Positions 1 to 11,456 of a stretch of DNA of 64,000 bases are shown in pieces. The DNA is from Patagioenas fasciata (Eukaryota; Chordata; Aves; Columbiformes; Columbidae), in the NCBI RefSeq assembly GCF_037038585.1, contig NC_092526.1:41303501-41367500 (forward strand), written 5' to 3'. The stretch's first letter is position 1, and every line of letters starts with the position of its first letter. The notes beneath the pieces are model-generated. The model searched no databases. It saw only the letters and a list, made by a program, of their open reading frames with translations, and was not told where the DNA came from. The translations under genes were made by a program, and so were the position numbers.

Positions 1-206
1 CTGCAGGAGGACTTGGTCTATTCCTTTCCCATGGAAGGAGACAGGCTGACCAGCCTGTAATTCTCACAGTTCTCACTCCTGCTCTTCTGGAAGACAAGCT
101 TGACAACTGCCTTTTCCAAGGGCCTCAGAACCTCACTGAATGCTCTGACACATTTGAGACCACAATCCAGAATCACGGGTAAGATGGACATAACAGACAG
201 GAGCAC

Positions 207-1468
207 ATTAGATTGATCTGCCTGGGCCAGTGGGGTTTGTTCCTGGAGTCACACATAGTCTGTCCCTTTTACACACAGAGGCAGGAGTCACAGTGTCCCT
301 CTGGTTTCTAAGAGGTGGGAGGCATCTCAGTCCTAAGGTGTGTCCCCCTGCTCTGCACTCATCTGAGACGTCCCATGTCATTGGGAATGGACACAGGGAC
401 GTTGGTTAAATGAAGCACATCCCAGTGCTGCATTTAGGCAGCTTCTATGGGATGTTACTCCCAATGAGAAATTACCTCAAGACCCTGTCTGTCCCGTGGG
501 CCATCATAAAACCTCCAGGAATAACTGATGGTATTTGTTCTCACTTGGGTCCATCTCACCTCACGTACATGATGTGTGTGCTCACATCTGTGCAGTGCAA
601 ACACGGAGTACTGACCTAGTCATTCAGTGTCATTCCATGGAGGGGCAAAGAACCTGTCTGAGTTGGGGTGAGAGGCCAGGGCTGGAAATGGAGGTTGTGA
701 GGAATGAGTCCAAGATGATTGGGGCAGATTCCATTGGGTGTCCAGCACCCACAAGCACAGCCCAGACCCTGCTCTGCTGGTCCTCCCGGTGTCTGACAGG
801 AGGCCTGGCTGTGAGAGGACGCTGCTGTGTGCCCAGTCCTGCACACACACACTGTTCAGCTGTACACTGGGGTTTGCATCTGTGGCCACTTTCTTGTGCA
901 TGTATTTGAGAGAAGTTTTGGAAGAAGACCTAAACCTTCAGGCCCTGCCCTGAAGAGATCTCCTTTCTTCCTGGAAAGGCTGTTCTGAGGCCAGCTCTGT
1001 CACACAAGTGCTCATTGCCTGTCCCTGCCTGCGCTCACAGGACTGACACACAGCAGGACGGTGACCAAGCTGCCAGAGCACTCAGGCCTTGCACCAACAC
1101 AGGGGAAGAGAGGGAGAGTGTGGGAGTGGAATGAGAACAGCTCTGCAGTCCAAGTGCTGGTGGTCCCTGGCAGTGCTGCCAGGCTGGACACATTTCCTCT
1201 CCTCCTGTGCACACAGGAACTGTCCTTACAGCTCCAAAAAGGCCTTGGAGGAAGGATACCATGAAAAAGAATCACTACAGGGCCTTTATTTTGTTTAAAT
1301 ACACAAAGAGTATGGCCAGTAGTTGCAAAAGAAAAACAGACAGTGAATTTGAAAGGGGATGACACCATTATCACAATAAAAACACCACCAACAACAAAAA
1401 AATAGAGATGAAAGGCTAGCCCTGTAATTAGTTACATTAAAGCTCTTATGGAGAAAAAGGTGGGCAGT
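207..1468. other. No gene recognised
   Basis: Mixed-composition DNA on the 3' side of the olfactory receptor pseudogene. Short open frames on both strands (up to about 120 codons) match no family I recognise. An A/T-rich stretch at about 1270-1440 could be old 3' flank of the receptor; nothing further can be supported. Confidence 0.5.
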
Positions 1469-2380
1469 TTATTGCTTCAGAAAACAGTAAGATATGAGTT
1501 TCCAGAGGGCATCCTTGAGGTCCCTGTTCCTCATACTGTAGATGAGCGAGTTCACTGCTGGGGGCAACACCAAGTACAGAACTGACACCAGCAGATCCAG
1601 GGGTGTAGAGGAGATGGAGTGGGGCTTCAGGTGGGCAAACATACCAGTGCTGAGGAACAGGGAGACCACGGTCAGATGAGGGAGGCAGGTGGAAAAAGCT
1701 TTGTGCCATCCCTGACTCAGCACAGCCCTGAAGATCTGCACATAGGACACCACAATGAAAGAAAAACACCCAAATGCTAAACAGGCACTAACCAGAACCC
1801 CAATATCCCTGAGGTAGGAGTTTGAGCAAAACAGCTTCAGGATGTCACAGAAGAACTGGTCCAGGGCATTACCCTTGCACAGTGGCAGTAAAAATGTATT
1901 GGCCATGTACAGCAGAGAATAGAGAAACCCAGTGGCCCAGGCAGCTGCTGCCATGTGGACACAAGCTCTGCTGCCCAGCAGGGTCCCGTAGTGCAGGGGT
2001 TTGCAGATGGCAATGTAGTAGTCGTAGGACATGATGGTGAGAAGATAGAACTCTGCTGAAATGAAAAAGACAAAGAGAAAGAGCTGGGCAGCACATCCCA
2101 TATAAGAAATGGCCCTGGTGTCCCAGAGAGAACAGGCCATGGATTTGGAGACAATGGTGGAGATGTAGCCCAGATTGAGGAGGGAGAGGTTGAGGAGGAA
2201 GAAGTACATGGGGGTGTGGAGGTGCTGGTTACAGGCTATGGTAGTGATGACAAAGCCATTGCCCAGGAGGGCAGCCAGATAAATGCCCAGGAAGAGCCAG
2301 AAGTGCAAAAGCTGCAGCTCTCATGTGTCTGTGAATGCCAGGAGGAGGAGGAATTGGGTGATGGAGCTGCTGTTGGACAT
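1469..2380 (-). pseudogene. Olfactory receptor pseudogene, OR14-like (avian gamma-c clade)
   Basis: A single-exon seven-helix odorant receptor reading frame of 304 codons counting from the ATG at 2380, which follows the usual short N-terminus with an N-x-S glycosylation site. Seen: the helix 2 landmark HTPMYFFLLNLS, the helix 3 region with ICKPLHY, the KAFSTCLPHL motif before helix 6, and the helix 7 SLIYSMRN. These are the landmarks of the OR14 group, which is greatly expanded in birds. Breaks: an in-frame TGA at codon 20 (2321-2323), where relatives normally have Arg, so CGA to TGA is the simple explanation. The helix 3 DRY motif reads DYY, the Pro of the helix 7 PxNPxIY is Ser, and short in-frame deletions sit in extracellular loop 2 and before helix 6. 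A shortened start after the stop would lack the N-terminus. I infer a non-functional gene; the family assignment is firm, the exact subfamily less so. Confidence 0.88.
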
Positions 2381-4479
2381 CTGCAGCCTCTGGACACAAG
2401 GCACTGACAGAAGAAGACAAGACAGTGACAAGACTGGGGAGATTTCTCTGAGCAAAATCAGAGTCATTTCTCACACACCCTCCCCTGCTTCACACCCCCT
2501 TGTCTTTTTCCAGACCTTCCTTGATCTCTGAGACTGAGCCCTGGGTGGTGCTGGAGGTGCCGTGAGGAGCAGGGCCTGTGCCTGCTGGCTTCTGAGGAGT
2601 CAGCCCTGCTCTGCAGCAGGGGGTCATGAGAACGGGGGGCAACGGCCAGTCCCGGGCTTCAAATTTGTCATCTGAAACTGCTGCTGGTGAAAAAGGGCCT
2701 GTCAGCATCTGCACTATCACAAGAGGAAACAGGATGGTAGAATGAAGTTTGAAATGTTTGTGTTTTATACAGCTTCACAGAATCACAGAATGTTAGGGAT
2801 TGGATGGGGCCCTCGAAAGATCAACCAGTCCAATCTTGCAGCTCCCCTGGAGAGTGTTGTTTGGTGTCAGAAACCCTCAGCATTTCTGCTACACTCAGGG
2901 AGAACAGAGTAAGTCCTGCGAGACCAGAGGACACCTGTGGGTCAGTGCAGAGTGAGGGCAGCTGGATTGTCCCTCTGTCTTGCTCCAGCTGCCCTGGGCT
3001 GGCACCTTTCTGATATGGAGGCTGATCACACTGCCATGTTGTCCTGAAAAGCCACCAGGCACTGCTGAGAGCAGAGGGAACCACCTGAGACCATGCAAAA
3101 GGACAAGTCTGACTAAGGGTGACGGGTCCACCAAAGGTCATGCAGGTGCTGTCCACAGGCAGAAGAGTGGTCAATGGATGTTATGGGGTTTTCTTGCAGA
3201 CGTACGAATCACTCATAGTTGCAATTCAGCAGTATCAGTGACTTGATTAAGCATGAGAGCTCTTTTTCATTCTATCCTTTCCTGCACCCCCCACCCCTTG
3301 CGATAGGAAATGGAAAAGACAGGCTCAGGAAAGCTCCTTATCAGTCTGCTAATCCTTGCATTGATCTTCTCCTTGAGACATCCCCTTGGAAAAATGCTGG
3401 GAGTGATCTGGAGCTGTGAGCAGCCCTGACCCACACAGCACCTTCTCCACAGCAGAAGCACCTTTCCTGCCCTGATAGGGGTCACTCCTTCCCCTCACAG
3501 CTTCTCCCATCAGTGTTGTTGGGATCTCCCCAAGCAGGCTGAGCGCTGACCCTGGCAGGTGGCAGAGTCCCTGCCCCGGCACAGCCTTGGGGTGCAGGGA
3601 CCCTGCTCTGCAGGACAGCCCTGGGCACCCCTGGGTGCTCACCCGGCTACACAGCTGTTCAACACTGCCTGACAAGAGCCCCATCCTTACAGATCCCTCA
3701 GGTTTTGCCTGTGCTAACTTAAGGAGGTGCCTCCAGGAGCTTCAGCTGCGTTGTCCTGCACCCAGAGACTTACCATGGCAATGGCTGCAAGGATTTCTCC
3801 TCCAGTGAGCTCTCAGTCATCTTCCCAATCCTGACCACCTTTAATCTCTCTCTGCCTTGCTCATCTCCCTGAGATCCCCAGGCAGAGCCCTCAGTCCTAC
3901 TGCGCTTTGCAGAGGAGCTGCTCCTGGGCAGAGCTGTCTCTCTGCAGCGCTGCCACTTGCCATGAGCTCCCTCTGTTCCAGGAGTCCAGACCAGCTCAGC
4001 AGCACAGGAGCAGCCCAAGGCATTTTAATGACCCTTCTGGTGGGTTTGGTGCTGCGGCAGGATGCAAACACCCCTCTCTCCCCCTGCCCCTCCTTCAGTA
4101 TGGAAGGAGTAGGCACATCTCCCTCTCTCCCTACTACTTGAGGCTTAGAGCTTCTTTTGTTTGGCCCCAGAGCACCCTGGCCAGGACCATTAGGAGAAGG
4201 GAGTGCCGAGGCGCCAGTGAGCCTCTGGGCACCTGCGACCAGTGTGGGTGATGTTTGGCAGCTTCAGGGGCACCCCACAGCTGGTGTGGGGGTGCAGAGA
4301 AGATTCTAGAATGCCTACAGCCAGGTCTGATCAACCAGTATAAAAATGGGATTCTTGTTGAGACTTTGCCCATTGTCGCTGGTCTCTTGGAGCATGAGTA
4401 AGATGCTGCCACTGAGAGCCCCTTTCCCCGGGATGGAGACTCCACTTGCCTTGCCGCCACGTGTGTGAGTAAAACTTCT
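2381..4479. other. No gene recognised
   Basis: About 2.1 kb upstream of the olfactory receptor pseudogene. Apart from a short CR1 3'-end fragment near 2.77-2.85 kb I see only short, unconserved open frames. No tRNA, rRNA or recognisable exon was found. Confidence 0.5.
2772..2850 (-). repeat. CR1 LINE 3'-end fragment
   Basis: Contains the reverse complement of the CR1 terminal signature (cagaatcacagaatgttagg followed by a ggatggg...cctcgaaagatcaaccagtcc-like stretch). Short and diverged, recognised only by the characteristic tail. Confidence 0.6.
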
Positions 4480-5213
4480 TGCAGGATTGCGAATATACTT
4501 TTACTTTCCATGCACATATGCATGTGTAACTTTCCGTGCTCAATATGAGCATGTGTAAAATTACTTCTCGCATAATTGCAGGTGTATTTTTCTCCCGTGC
4601 TTCCACATAAGCACGTGTAACTTTCCGTGCTTAATACAAGCACGTATACTTTCCGTGCACATTTGCACGCATACTTCCCATGCTTAATACAAACACGTAT
4701 ACTTTCCGTGTACATTTGCACGTGTAACTTTCTGTGCTCAATACGAGCACATGTATCAATTATTTCCTCCCACAATCGCGAGTGTATTTTCTTCCTGTGC
4801 TTCCACATAAGCACATGTAGTATTCCGTGCACATTTGCACGTGTAAGTAAATTAACCCTCGCAGGATTGTGAGTGTATTATAAATTTACCATCGCGGAAT
4901 TGCGAGCGTACACCTTCCGTACTCACTACGAGTACATGTATATCTTTAAAAATAATCACGCACCGTGTTCAGGCAAGTGTGTACTCCTCTGGGACTCAGA
5001 GACAATTCCGGCATTGTTTTGGGTGAAGCCATGTGTATGCACTCTGTGGACCGCCTGTTTTATTAGTTGCTGTCCCTTAATAATTTTCCTCAAGTGATAT
5101 CCGAACCCGAATTTAAGTCACTTTTGGAGTGTTAAAACCCTGTTTCTCACCGGTTTAATAAAAGTTGTTTCGGACCTTGTCCCTTAAACTAACCTTGGGG
5201 TGTCTCCGTGACA
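4480..5213 (+). mobile_element. LTR-like element containing a hairpin array
   Basis: The hairpin array (separate entry) is followed by a TATAAA-like box near 4878, an AATAAA at about 5157 and a final segment ending ...gtctccgtgaca. That order resembles U3, R and U5 of a plus-strand retroviral LTR. Neither edge is proven: I could not find target-site duplications, and no convincing primer-binding site follows 5213. It may be a solo LTR or the remnant of another element type. No coding region is attached. Confidence 0.45.
4489..4936 (+). repeat. Array of about 16 regularly spaced hairpins
   Basis: Small perfect or near-perfect inverted repeats follow one another every 28-30 bp. Examples are CGTGCTTCCACATAAGCACG (4596-4615), CGTGCTTAATACAAGCACG (4626-4644), CGTGCACATTTGCACG (4654-4669), TGTGCTCAATACGAGCACA (4733-4751) and TGTGCTTCCACATAAGCACA (4796-4815). 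Stems are 5-7 bp, loops 4-6 nt, and linkers read roughly TGTAACTTTC. Stem bases change on both sides together (GTGCTC/GAGCAC, GTGCTT/AAGCAC, TACTC/GAGTA, CTCGC/GCGAG). A longer period of about 200 bp is also visible, since the hairpin at 4596 recurs at 4796 and the one at 4535 at 4733. Function unknown. Confidence 0.85.
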
Positions 5214-7212
5214 GGTGCTGAGTCCATGAACTTCAGACCCTGGAGGGAGTTGAATAAACCTCTAAAGAAGTCAAAGTCAGATTCAAACTGCAAAGTTTCT
5301 TGTAATGTAAACGGGTCCTGCTGAGGAACACTACTGAGGAACTGACCCCAGGGTCAGCTAGAGATGACAGGTGAGGAAAAGCAAGGTGAAGGTCTCTCTG
5401 ATGGTGAGTAAACCTGGATGTGTTTCATTAATCAAAGGGCCAAGCCCTGACCCCCAGCCCTGGGAAGTCAGATACTGTCCCTCCCACGTTGCTCAGTGCT
5501 CTTCCTGGGACAGTGTGATGTGGGGCTGTGTGAGGCCAAGGGCAGGACTATGGTCCCACACCTCCCCAGTTCCTGGGTGGGAACAAGGAGACCATGAGGC
5601 CCCTGTGCTGGAAGGACAAGGTGTCTCCTCACAGGCATCAGAGGTGGAAACAACAGCGATAGCCAAGGGGAGAAGGAGCTCATGTCTGGTGGGGGCTTTC
5701 AGCCTCTTTACATCCCTTGATCATCTCCACCACAGCCTGTCCTATGCTGTGGCATCACCTGCACCTCTTTCCCTGCAGGCTGCAGACATCCCCCCTGCTA
5801 CCCCACCTTGCTCTTGTCTGAGCATCTTCCTTCCTTTGCTGAGATCTTTACATCCTCCCCAGCTGTTCCTTGAAGCACAAAGCCTTGGGCTGATGCAGAC
5901 TCCCTCTGGGTGACCTGCTCCACCACAGCACTGCCCTTCCAGTCACATTCCTTTCTGCTCATGTCCAGCCTGCACCTCCCCAGCTGCACTTTGGGCCATA
6001 ATTTCTTTCTCATGTTCTTTCCCACTATGAAGAAACCTCCATTGTCTCTGAAACCACCCTTCAAGCACTCTCAGGCTACTCCTACACTGCTGCTGGGCCA
6101 AAGCAGCCCAGATCCCTCAGCATTCCACACCATGTGCACAAGGTGCTGAACCTGCCTTGGCAGAGCACTGCACTCTCCAGTTCCTCCCTGCTTCTCCAAA
6201 CTGGGAAGCCGCACCCTGGCACACTCCCGTGTGTGTGGGGTCACACCAGTGCTGAACCAAATGGGATGGGAACTCCAGGTGTCTGGGTCCCCATGCTCCT
6301 CCTCATGCAGCCCCGTGTGCAGCTGCCTTGTTCATGGTGAGCATGAACCATGGGCTTGTGTGGCTGCCCTTGTAGTGATCAGGCCCTTCTCCTTAAGGTC
6401 ACTGCTCAACGTGTCAGGTCCTGATGGACAGGATTATTCTCCTGCCCTGATACAACAGTGCGCACTTCTCCTTGTACAACTTAAGAGCTTTCAGATGCTG
6501 GAACCCCAAAATTTCTCAAGGTCTTGACTCCTTGACTCTCCCTGAACTGCTGCAGCCACAGCCTCTCCTCTTCCAGTAGGGCAGGGACCACTCGCCTGGG
6601 GAGCTCCCGGTGACCCCCAACAAAAAGGAGCCCCGGCCTCCAGGACTCTGCTCAGCCCTTCAAGAGGTCACTGCAATAGCAGCAGTAGCAGGTTCCATCA
6701 GCAGTTTATTAAAGAAAAAGAAAATAATTTCCAACTTCCCTGGCACACTCTTGCAGTGCTGCTTTCTTCACTTTATCCTGGTGCCTCTCCCTGGCCGCCG
6801 TGCCCCACTGTTGGTGGCACCAGACTGTTGGGGGGCATGGCCATGTGCCCACACAGCCCCAGGGCCGTGTCATTGGTGCCCTCACTCCCAAGGGGACACC
6901 CAACTTGTCACTTCCACATAAAGGAGCTCCATACATCCAAGCAACCTCTTCACTTTGAGGGAATCCCTCTGCTGATCCTTCCAGCTTGTCTCTCCTGAAA
7001 AGCCTGTACCCAGCCACTGCAGCACCCCCAGCTGTGTGACTTGTCCCACCACACCTTGGCAGTTACTGCATGGATGTCAAACAGCACAGGCTGCAGCTTG
7101 TCCTGGCTGTGCCTGCCCAATGCATTATACGTGTGTGAAAGCCTTGGCACCTCATATAACACTGCAGACCTGTAACTGGCATTAAAGGGAAAAAATGCCC
7201 TGAATTTGATTC
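5214..7212. other. No gene recognised
   Basis: Two kilobases of mid-GC sequence between the LTR-like element and a CR1. The longest open frame (180 codons, 5371-5913, plus) shows no domain, codon bias or splice context that I can defend. A tttattaaag near 6706 could be a minus-strand polyadenylation signal, but no gene leads to it. Confidence 0.45.
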
Positions 7213-9306
7213 TGCAATAGAATCATAGAATCATTTCGGCTGGAAGAGACCCTCAGGATTATCGAGTCCAACCATAACACTAGCACTAAACCATGTCCTT
7301 AAGAACCTCGTCTAAATGCCTTTCAACCACTCCAGGGATGGTGACTCCACCACTGCCCTGGGCAGCCTGTTCCACTGCTTCACAACCTTTTCCATGGAGA
7401 AATATCTCTTAATATCCTACCTGTACCTTCCCTGGAGCAACTTGAGGCTGTTTCCTCTTTTTCTGTCACTTGCTACTTGGGAGAAGGACGAACCCCCTTC
7501 ATGCTCCAAGCTCCTTTCAGGCAGTTCAGAGATCAGAAGGCCTCCCCTCAGCTCCTGTTTTCTAGGCTGAACCCCCCAGGTCCCTCAGCTGTTCCCATCA
7601 CACTTGTGCTTCAGCCCCTTCCCCAGCTGTGTTCCCTTCTCTGAACTTGCTCCAGCACCTCAAGGGCTTTCATGGTGTGAGGGGCGCAAAACTGACGCCA
7701 GGATCCAAGATGCAGTCTCATCAGTATGCTGTTGGCCTTTTTGGCCATCTGGGCAAACACTGGCTCCTATTGAGCTGCTGTTTACCAACAACTCCAGGTC
7801 TTTTTCCACCAGGCAGCTTTCCAGACGCTCTTCCCTGAGCCTGGAGCATTCATGGGGTTGTTGTGATCCAAGTACCTGACCTGGCAATTGGCCTTTGATA
7901 AACCAGATACAATTGGCCTCAGTCCAACAATCCAGCCAGTCCAGATCCCTCTGTATGGCCTTCCCACCCTCCAGCAGATCAATGCTCCCACCCAAATTGA
8001 TGTCATCTGCAAATTTACTGAGGCTGTACTCAGTCCCCTCACCCAGAAAATTCAAAAAGAGATTGAACAGAACTGACCCTAATGCTGAGCCCTGGGGACC
8101 ACCAGTCATGACCGGTGCCTAAATGACATGGCTCCGTTCACCACAACTCTTTGGGCCTGGCCCTCCAGCCAATTCTTTATCCATCCCAGATACACCATCC
8201 AGGCCATGAGCTGCAGCTTCTCCAGGAGATGCTGTGGGAAACAGTGTCAGAGGCTTTACTGAAGTCTAAGTACACAATATCCACAACCTTTCTCTCATCT
8301 ACTGGGTGGGTCACCATGTCATAGACGGAGATCAGGTTGGTCAAACAGGACCTGTCTTTCATAAATCCATGTTGACTGGGCCTGATCGCTTGGTTCTCTG
8401 GTAAGTGCCATGTGATTAAGATCACCTGCTCCATGACTTTGCCCGGCACCAAGGATAGACTGACAGGTCTGTAGTTCCCCAGACCCTCCTTCCAACCCTT
8501 CTTGTAGATGTGTGTCATGTTAGCCAACTTCCAGTCAACTGGGACCTCCTCAGTTAGCCAAGATTCCTGGTAGATAAAGGAAAGTGGCTCAGTGATCACC
8601 TCCACCAGCTCCCTCAGCACCCTCGGGTGGATCCCATCTGGCCCTATAGACTCGTGGGTGTCCAAGTGGTGTAACAGGTCACCAACCATTTCCCCTTGGA
8701 TTATTGGGGTTTCATTCTGCTCCCCACCCCTGTCTTCTGGCTCAGGTGGCTGGGTACCTGGAGCACAACTGTTCTGACTATTAAAGACTGAAGTAAAAAT
8801 GCGTTCAGTACCTCAGACTTCCCTTCATCTTCTCTCACTATGTTTCCCCCCACATCCATCAGGGGATAGAGATTCTCCTTGGCTCTCCTCTTGTTGCTAA
8901 TGTATTTACAGAAACATTTCTTGTTGCCTTTCACAGCCATGGCCAGGATGAACTCTAGTTGGGCTTTGGCCCTTCTCATTTTCTCCCTGCATAACCTCAC
9001 AGAATTCCTGTATTCCTCTAGAGAAGCCTGCCCCTCCTTCCAAACATTATAAATTCTATTTTTACTCCTGAGTTCTAGCTGCAGCTCTCTATTCATCCAG
9101 GCCGGGCTTCTTCCCCACCGACTCACCTCCTGGTACAGCTGCTCTTGTGCCTTTGAGATCACCTTTCTGAACAGAAACCAGCTTTCCTGGACTGCTTTGT
9201 CCTTCAGGACTGTCTCCCAGGGGACTCTGCCAACCAGCCTTCTGAACAGGCCCCAGTCTGCCCTTTGGAAGGCCAAAGTACTGGTTCTGCTGACCACCCC
9301 CCTCAC
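7213..9306 (-). mobile_element. CR1 LINE, 5'-truncated, RT pseudogene
   Basis: A CR1 non-LTR retrotransposon read from about 9306 down to its 3' end at 7213, where the hallmark tail (gaatcatagaatc on the plus strand) lies. The endonuclease-to-RT linker occupies about 9306-8701, the reverse transcriptase N-half about 8689-8177 (NYRPVSLS and LDFSKAxDTVSH motifs) and the RT C-half about 8109-7660 with the FADD catalytic box. The domains are in different frames, so at least two frameshifts and several stops separate them, and the endonuclease start is missing. In CR1 the protein reverse-transcribes its own RNA at the target. This copy is dead. The young look of the motifs suggests moderate age. 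Confidence 0.92.
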
Positions 9307-9545
9307 TTAGAATCATAGAATGATTTTCATTGGCAGAGACCCTCAGGATCACTAATCCATGTCCCTAAGAACCTAATCTAAACGCCTCTTAAATACCTTC
9401 AGGGATGGTGACTCCACCACTGCCCTGGGTAGCCTGTTCCAATGCCTGACAACCCTTTCTGTGAAGAATTTTTTTCCTAATATATAATTTAAACCTCTTC
9501 TGCACTCTCTCTAGTACCTCAATGTCCTTCTTAGGATGAGGGACT
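9307..9545 (-). mobile_element. CR1 3'-end fragment
   Basis: A second, older CR1 tail abuts the 5' end of the previous element. The plus strand starts agaatcatagaatga and continues with the CR1 3' region (actccaccactgccctggg). It is truncated after about 240 bp. Either the longer CR1 inserted next to it or both are pieces of a rearranged copy. Confidence 0.8.
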
Positions 9546-9659
9546 CTGGAGCAGACAGTGTTTGAAAAACATGCAGCCAACTTCAGAAAAATGAAGTGAC
9601 TTAAGCTGAAAGGAAAACTCAGTAAAAGATAATTAGTCTTGTTCTAACCAAAAGCAGGA

Positions 9660-10012
9660 GTGACCTCATCACAGCCTGCACCTTCCTCAGAGAGGCAGCA
9701 GAGGTGAGGGGCCTATGACCTCTCTCTGGTGACCAGTGAGAACAGGACAGGTGGAAATAGAATGAGGCTGTGCCAGGGGAAGTTCAGACTGGACATTAGG
9801 AGAAGGTTCTTCACTGAAGGGTGGTCGGTCACTGGGACAAGCTGCCCAGGGAAGTGGTGATGGCTCCCAGCCTGTCAGAGCTCAAGGAGTGTCTGAATGA
9901 TGCTCTTTGTCTTATGGTTTAGTGTTACATAACCACACGAGCAGCAGGGAGCTGGACTCATTGGTCCTTATGGGGATCTGCTAAGGTGAGATGTTGTATG
10001 GTTCTGTGATCT
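9660..10012 (+). mobile_element. CR1 3'-end fragment, plus strand
   Basis: The sequence follows the CR1 3' untranslated pattern in the plus sense (tctctctggtgaccagtgag, ttcagactggacattagg, agaaggttcttcactgaagg, then ttggtccttatgg near the end). It is non-coding and belongs to a different CR1 subfamily from the minus-strand copies. Confidence 0.8.
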
Positions 10013-10444
10013 TGAAGCTCAAAAATATTCCATCCCAGACACATTTACGTGTGTGTGTTTGTCTCTTTCTGGGCTAACTGAGGAGATCTCTGGGAAGGAT
10101 CTAAACCTTATATGTGTCATATCCATATGTATATTTTCCACTAACACAGCCAAGTGGACAGAGAGACATGGCGGGATTGGGGAGGTGAGGAACAGGTTCT
10201 CCATACAGTGATGGACCTCAGGCAGACTGCTTCTCCTTCCTGTCCATACCTCCTTAGGGCACACTCTGCATCAACATCAGTGGGAGAATTCTCCTGTCCC
10301 TTATTCTAAGTGCTCTTTCTCTACCTTCCTCTTTCCCTACACCCTTGAAACTTACCTAAATATGTGTACAAGTGTTGAAGACCAGATGTACATGACGAAA
10401 GCAACATAGATCTGAGAATCTTCTCTGATAACTGCCAGTCCCAG
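10013..10444. other. Unassigned, between CR1 and ERV
   Basis: No gene or repeat I can name. It may include decayed pol or flanking host sequence next to the truncated provirus. Confidence 0.4.
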
Positions 10445-11190
10445 GCAGATACCTCAGGTACACGAGGGCCTCTGGGTTGCCCCCACTTCTGTTATTTCAT
10501 TTTCTCCCACAAGAATATAATCAATGTACTGACAAACAGCTGTGCTTTCGGGTTTGGGTGTTTTTTCTAGCTCTTGGGCTAAAGTGTGATGAGCTAACGT
10601 GGGAGAATGTTTGTGCCCCTGGGGAAGTCGGGTGAAAGTGAATTGTCATTTCCCAGGTGAAAGCAAAACAATCTCTGTCTTCTGGTTGCAATGGTATCAT
10701 AGAACCCATGTCTTTAACATCTATTGTTGCTATGATTGGATGAGCTGCTTCTTCCTGTATCATGGTTATGAGTTCAGACAGACTGGGGACCGCAGCAGTT
10801 AAAGGATCAGTGTTGGCATTGAGCTGCCAAAGATCTATTGTAAGTCTCCACGTCCCATTGCATTTTCTAAATGGCCACACTGGAGAGTTTAAAGGAGAAC
10901 GGGTATTTATTACCACTCCTTGTTCTCACATTTCTTGTATAACCAGTTTAATACCTTCTTTGGCACCCAGGAGAAGAGGATATTGTTTCACATTTGTGAC
11001 CTGGCTATATGGGAGTGCCAGTGCAGTTTGCAATAGTCTGAGATGTAACTGTGACATTCCACAAGTCCACAAGAATCCTTTTGAATCCTTCCCATCTCCC
11101 TTTGAGGGTGTCCATACCTAGTAAACTGTTTGGAATGTCTCCAGTCGCCATCTTGATAGTGACTGGGTTCTCATTCCCCAGCAATAACAA
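10445..11190 (-). pseudogene. Retroviral reverse transcriptase remnant (ERV-C)
   Basis: Begins with the protease-RT linker (LGMDTLKG near 11120), continues with the RT fingers and palm (SPVWPFRK, TWRLTIDLWQLN, FAFTWE between about 10880 and 10660), then after a break the active-site strand near 10509-10528. That box reads YIDYILV, so one of the two adjacent catalytic aspartates is Tyr. A deletion and frame change separate the palm from the box. Non-functional. Confidence 0.82.
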
Positions 11191-11219
11191 TTTTACTCAA
11201 GCAACTTCCATAACTTCCA

Positions 11220-11413
11220 TTGACCCTAAAGCATTAAGGACGCAAAAACATCACCTCAAGGGAAAAACTCCACACCTTTCAGCATCTACTTCACTTAGAG
11301 TAGAAATCTGTGCACCGGTGTTGATCAAAAAGGTTATAGGTGCATGCTTAGGACCCACTATAGCCATGATTAATAAATCTCCACCTCTGGTACGTGTGAG
11401 CTTTCAGATATAA
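11220..11413 (-). pseudogene. Retroviral aspartic protease remnant (ERV-C)
   Basis: The flap-less core around the active site reads FLINTGAQIS on the minus strand at about 11300-11330. Retroviral proteases need Asp in the D-T/S-G triad; here it is Asn, while the plus-strand sister at about 28.1 kb keeps FLIDTGAQIS. The triad change alone would abolish cleavage of Gag. Confidence 0.85.
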
Positions 11414-11456
11414 ATCCATCCTCCATTCCCCCGCCCACTACTAGGGAATGGAGGTT

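Noticed and set aside
1-206. Possible LINE reverse-transcriptase scrap on the minus strand (NYRLVSLSPS-like)
   Set aside because: One short motif resembling the CR1 RT 'NYRPVSL' box; too short and unsupported by neighbours to annotate.
4134-4832. 232-codon minus-strand frame over the hairpin array
   Set aside because: The periodic His/Cys/Tyr pattern comes from the hairpin repeat; no start context, no homology.
4489-4936. CRISPR array or tRNA/snoRNA cluster as explanation of the hairpins
   Set aside because: Units have no constant repeat with variable spacers, no cloverleaf, no C/D or H/ACA boxes; the genome is a vertebrate's.
5371-5913. 180-codon plus-strand open frame
   Set aside because: No domain, no splice or promoter context, composition like the surrounding DNA.
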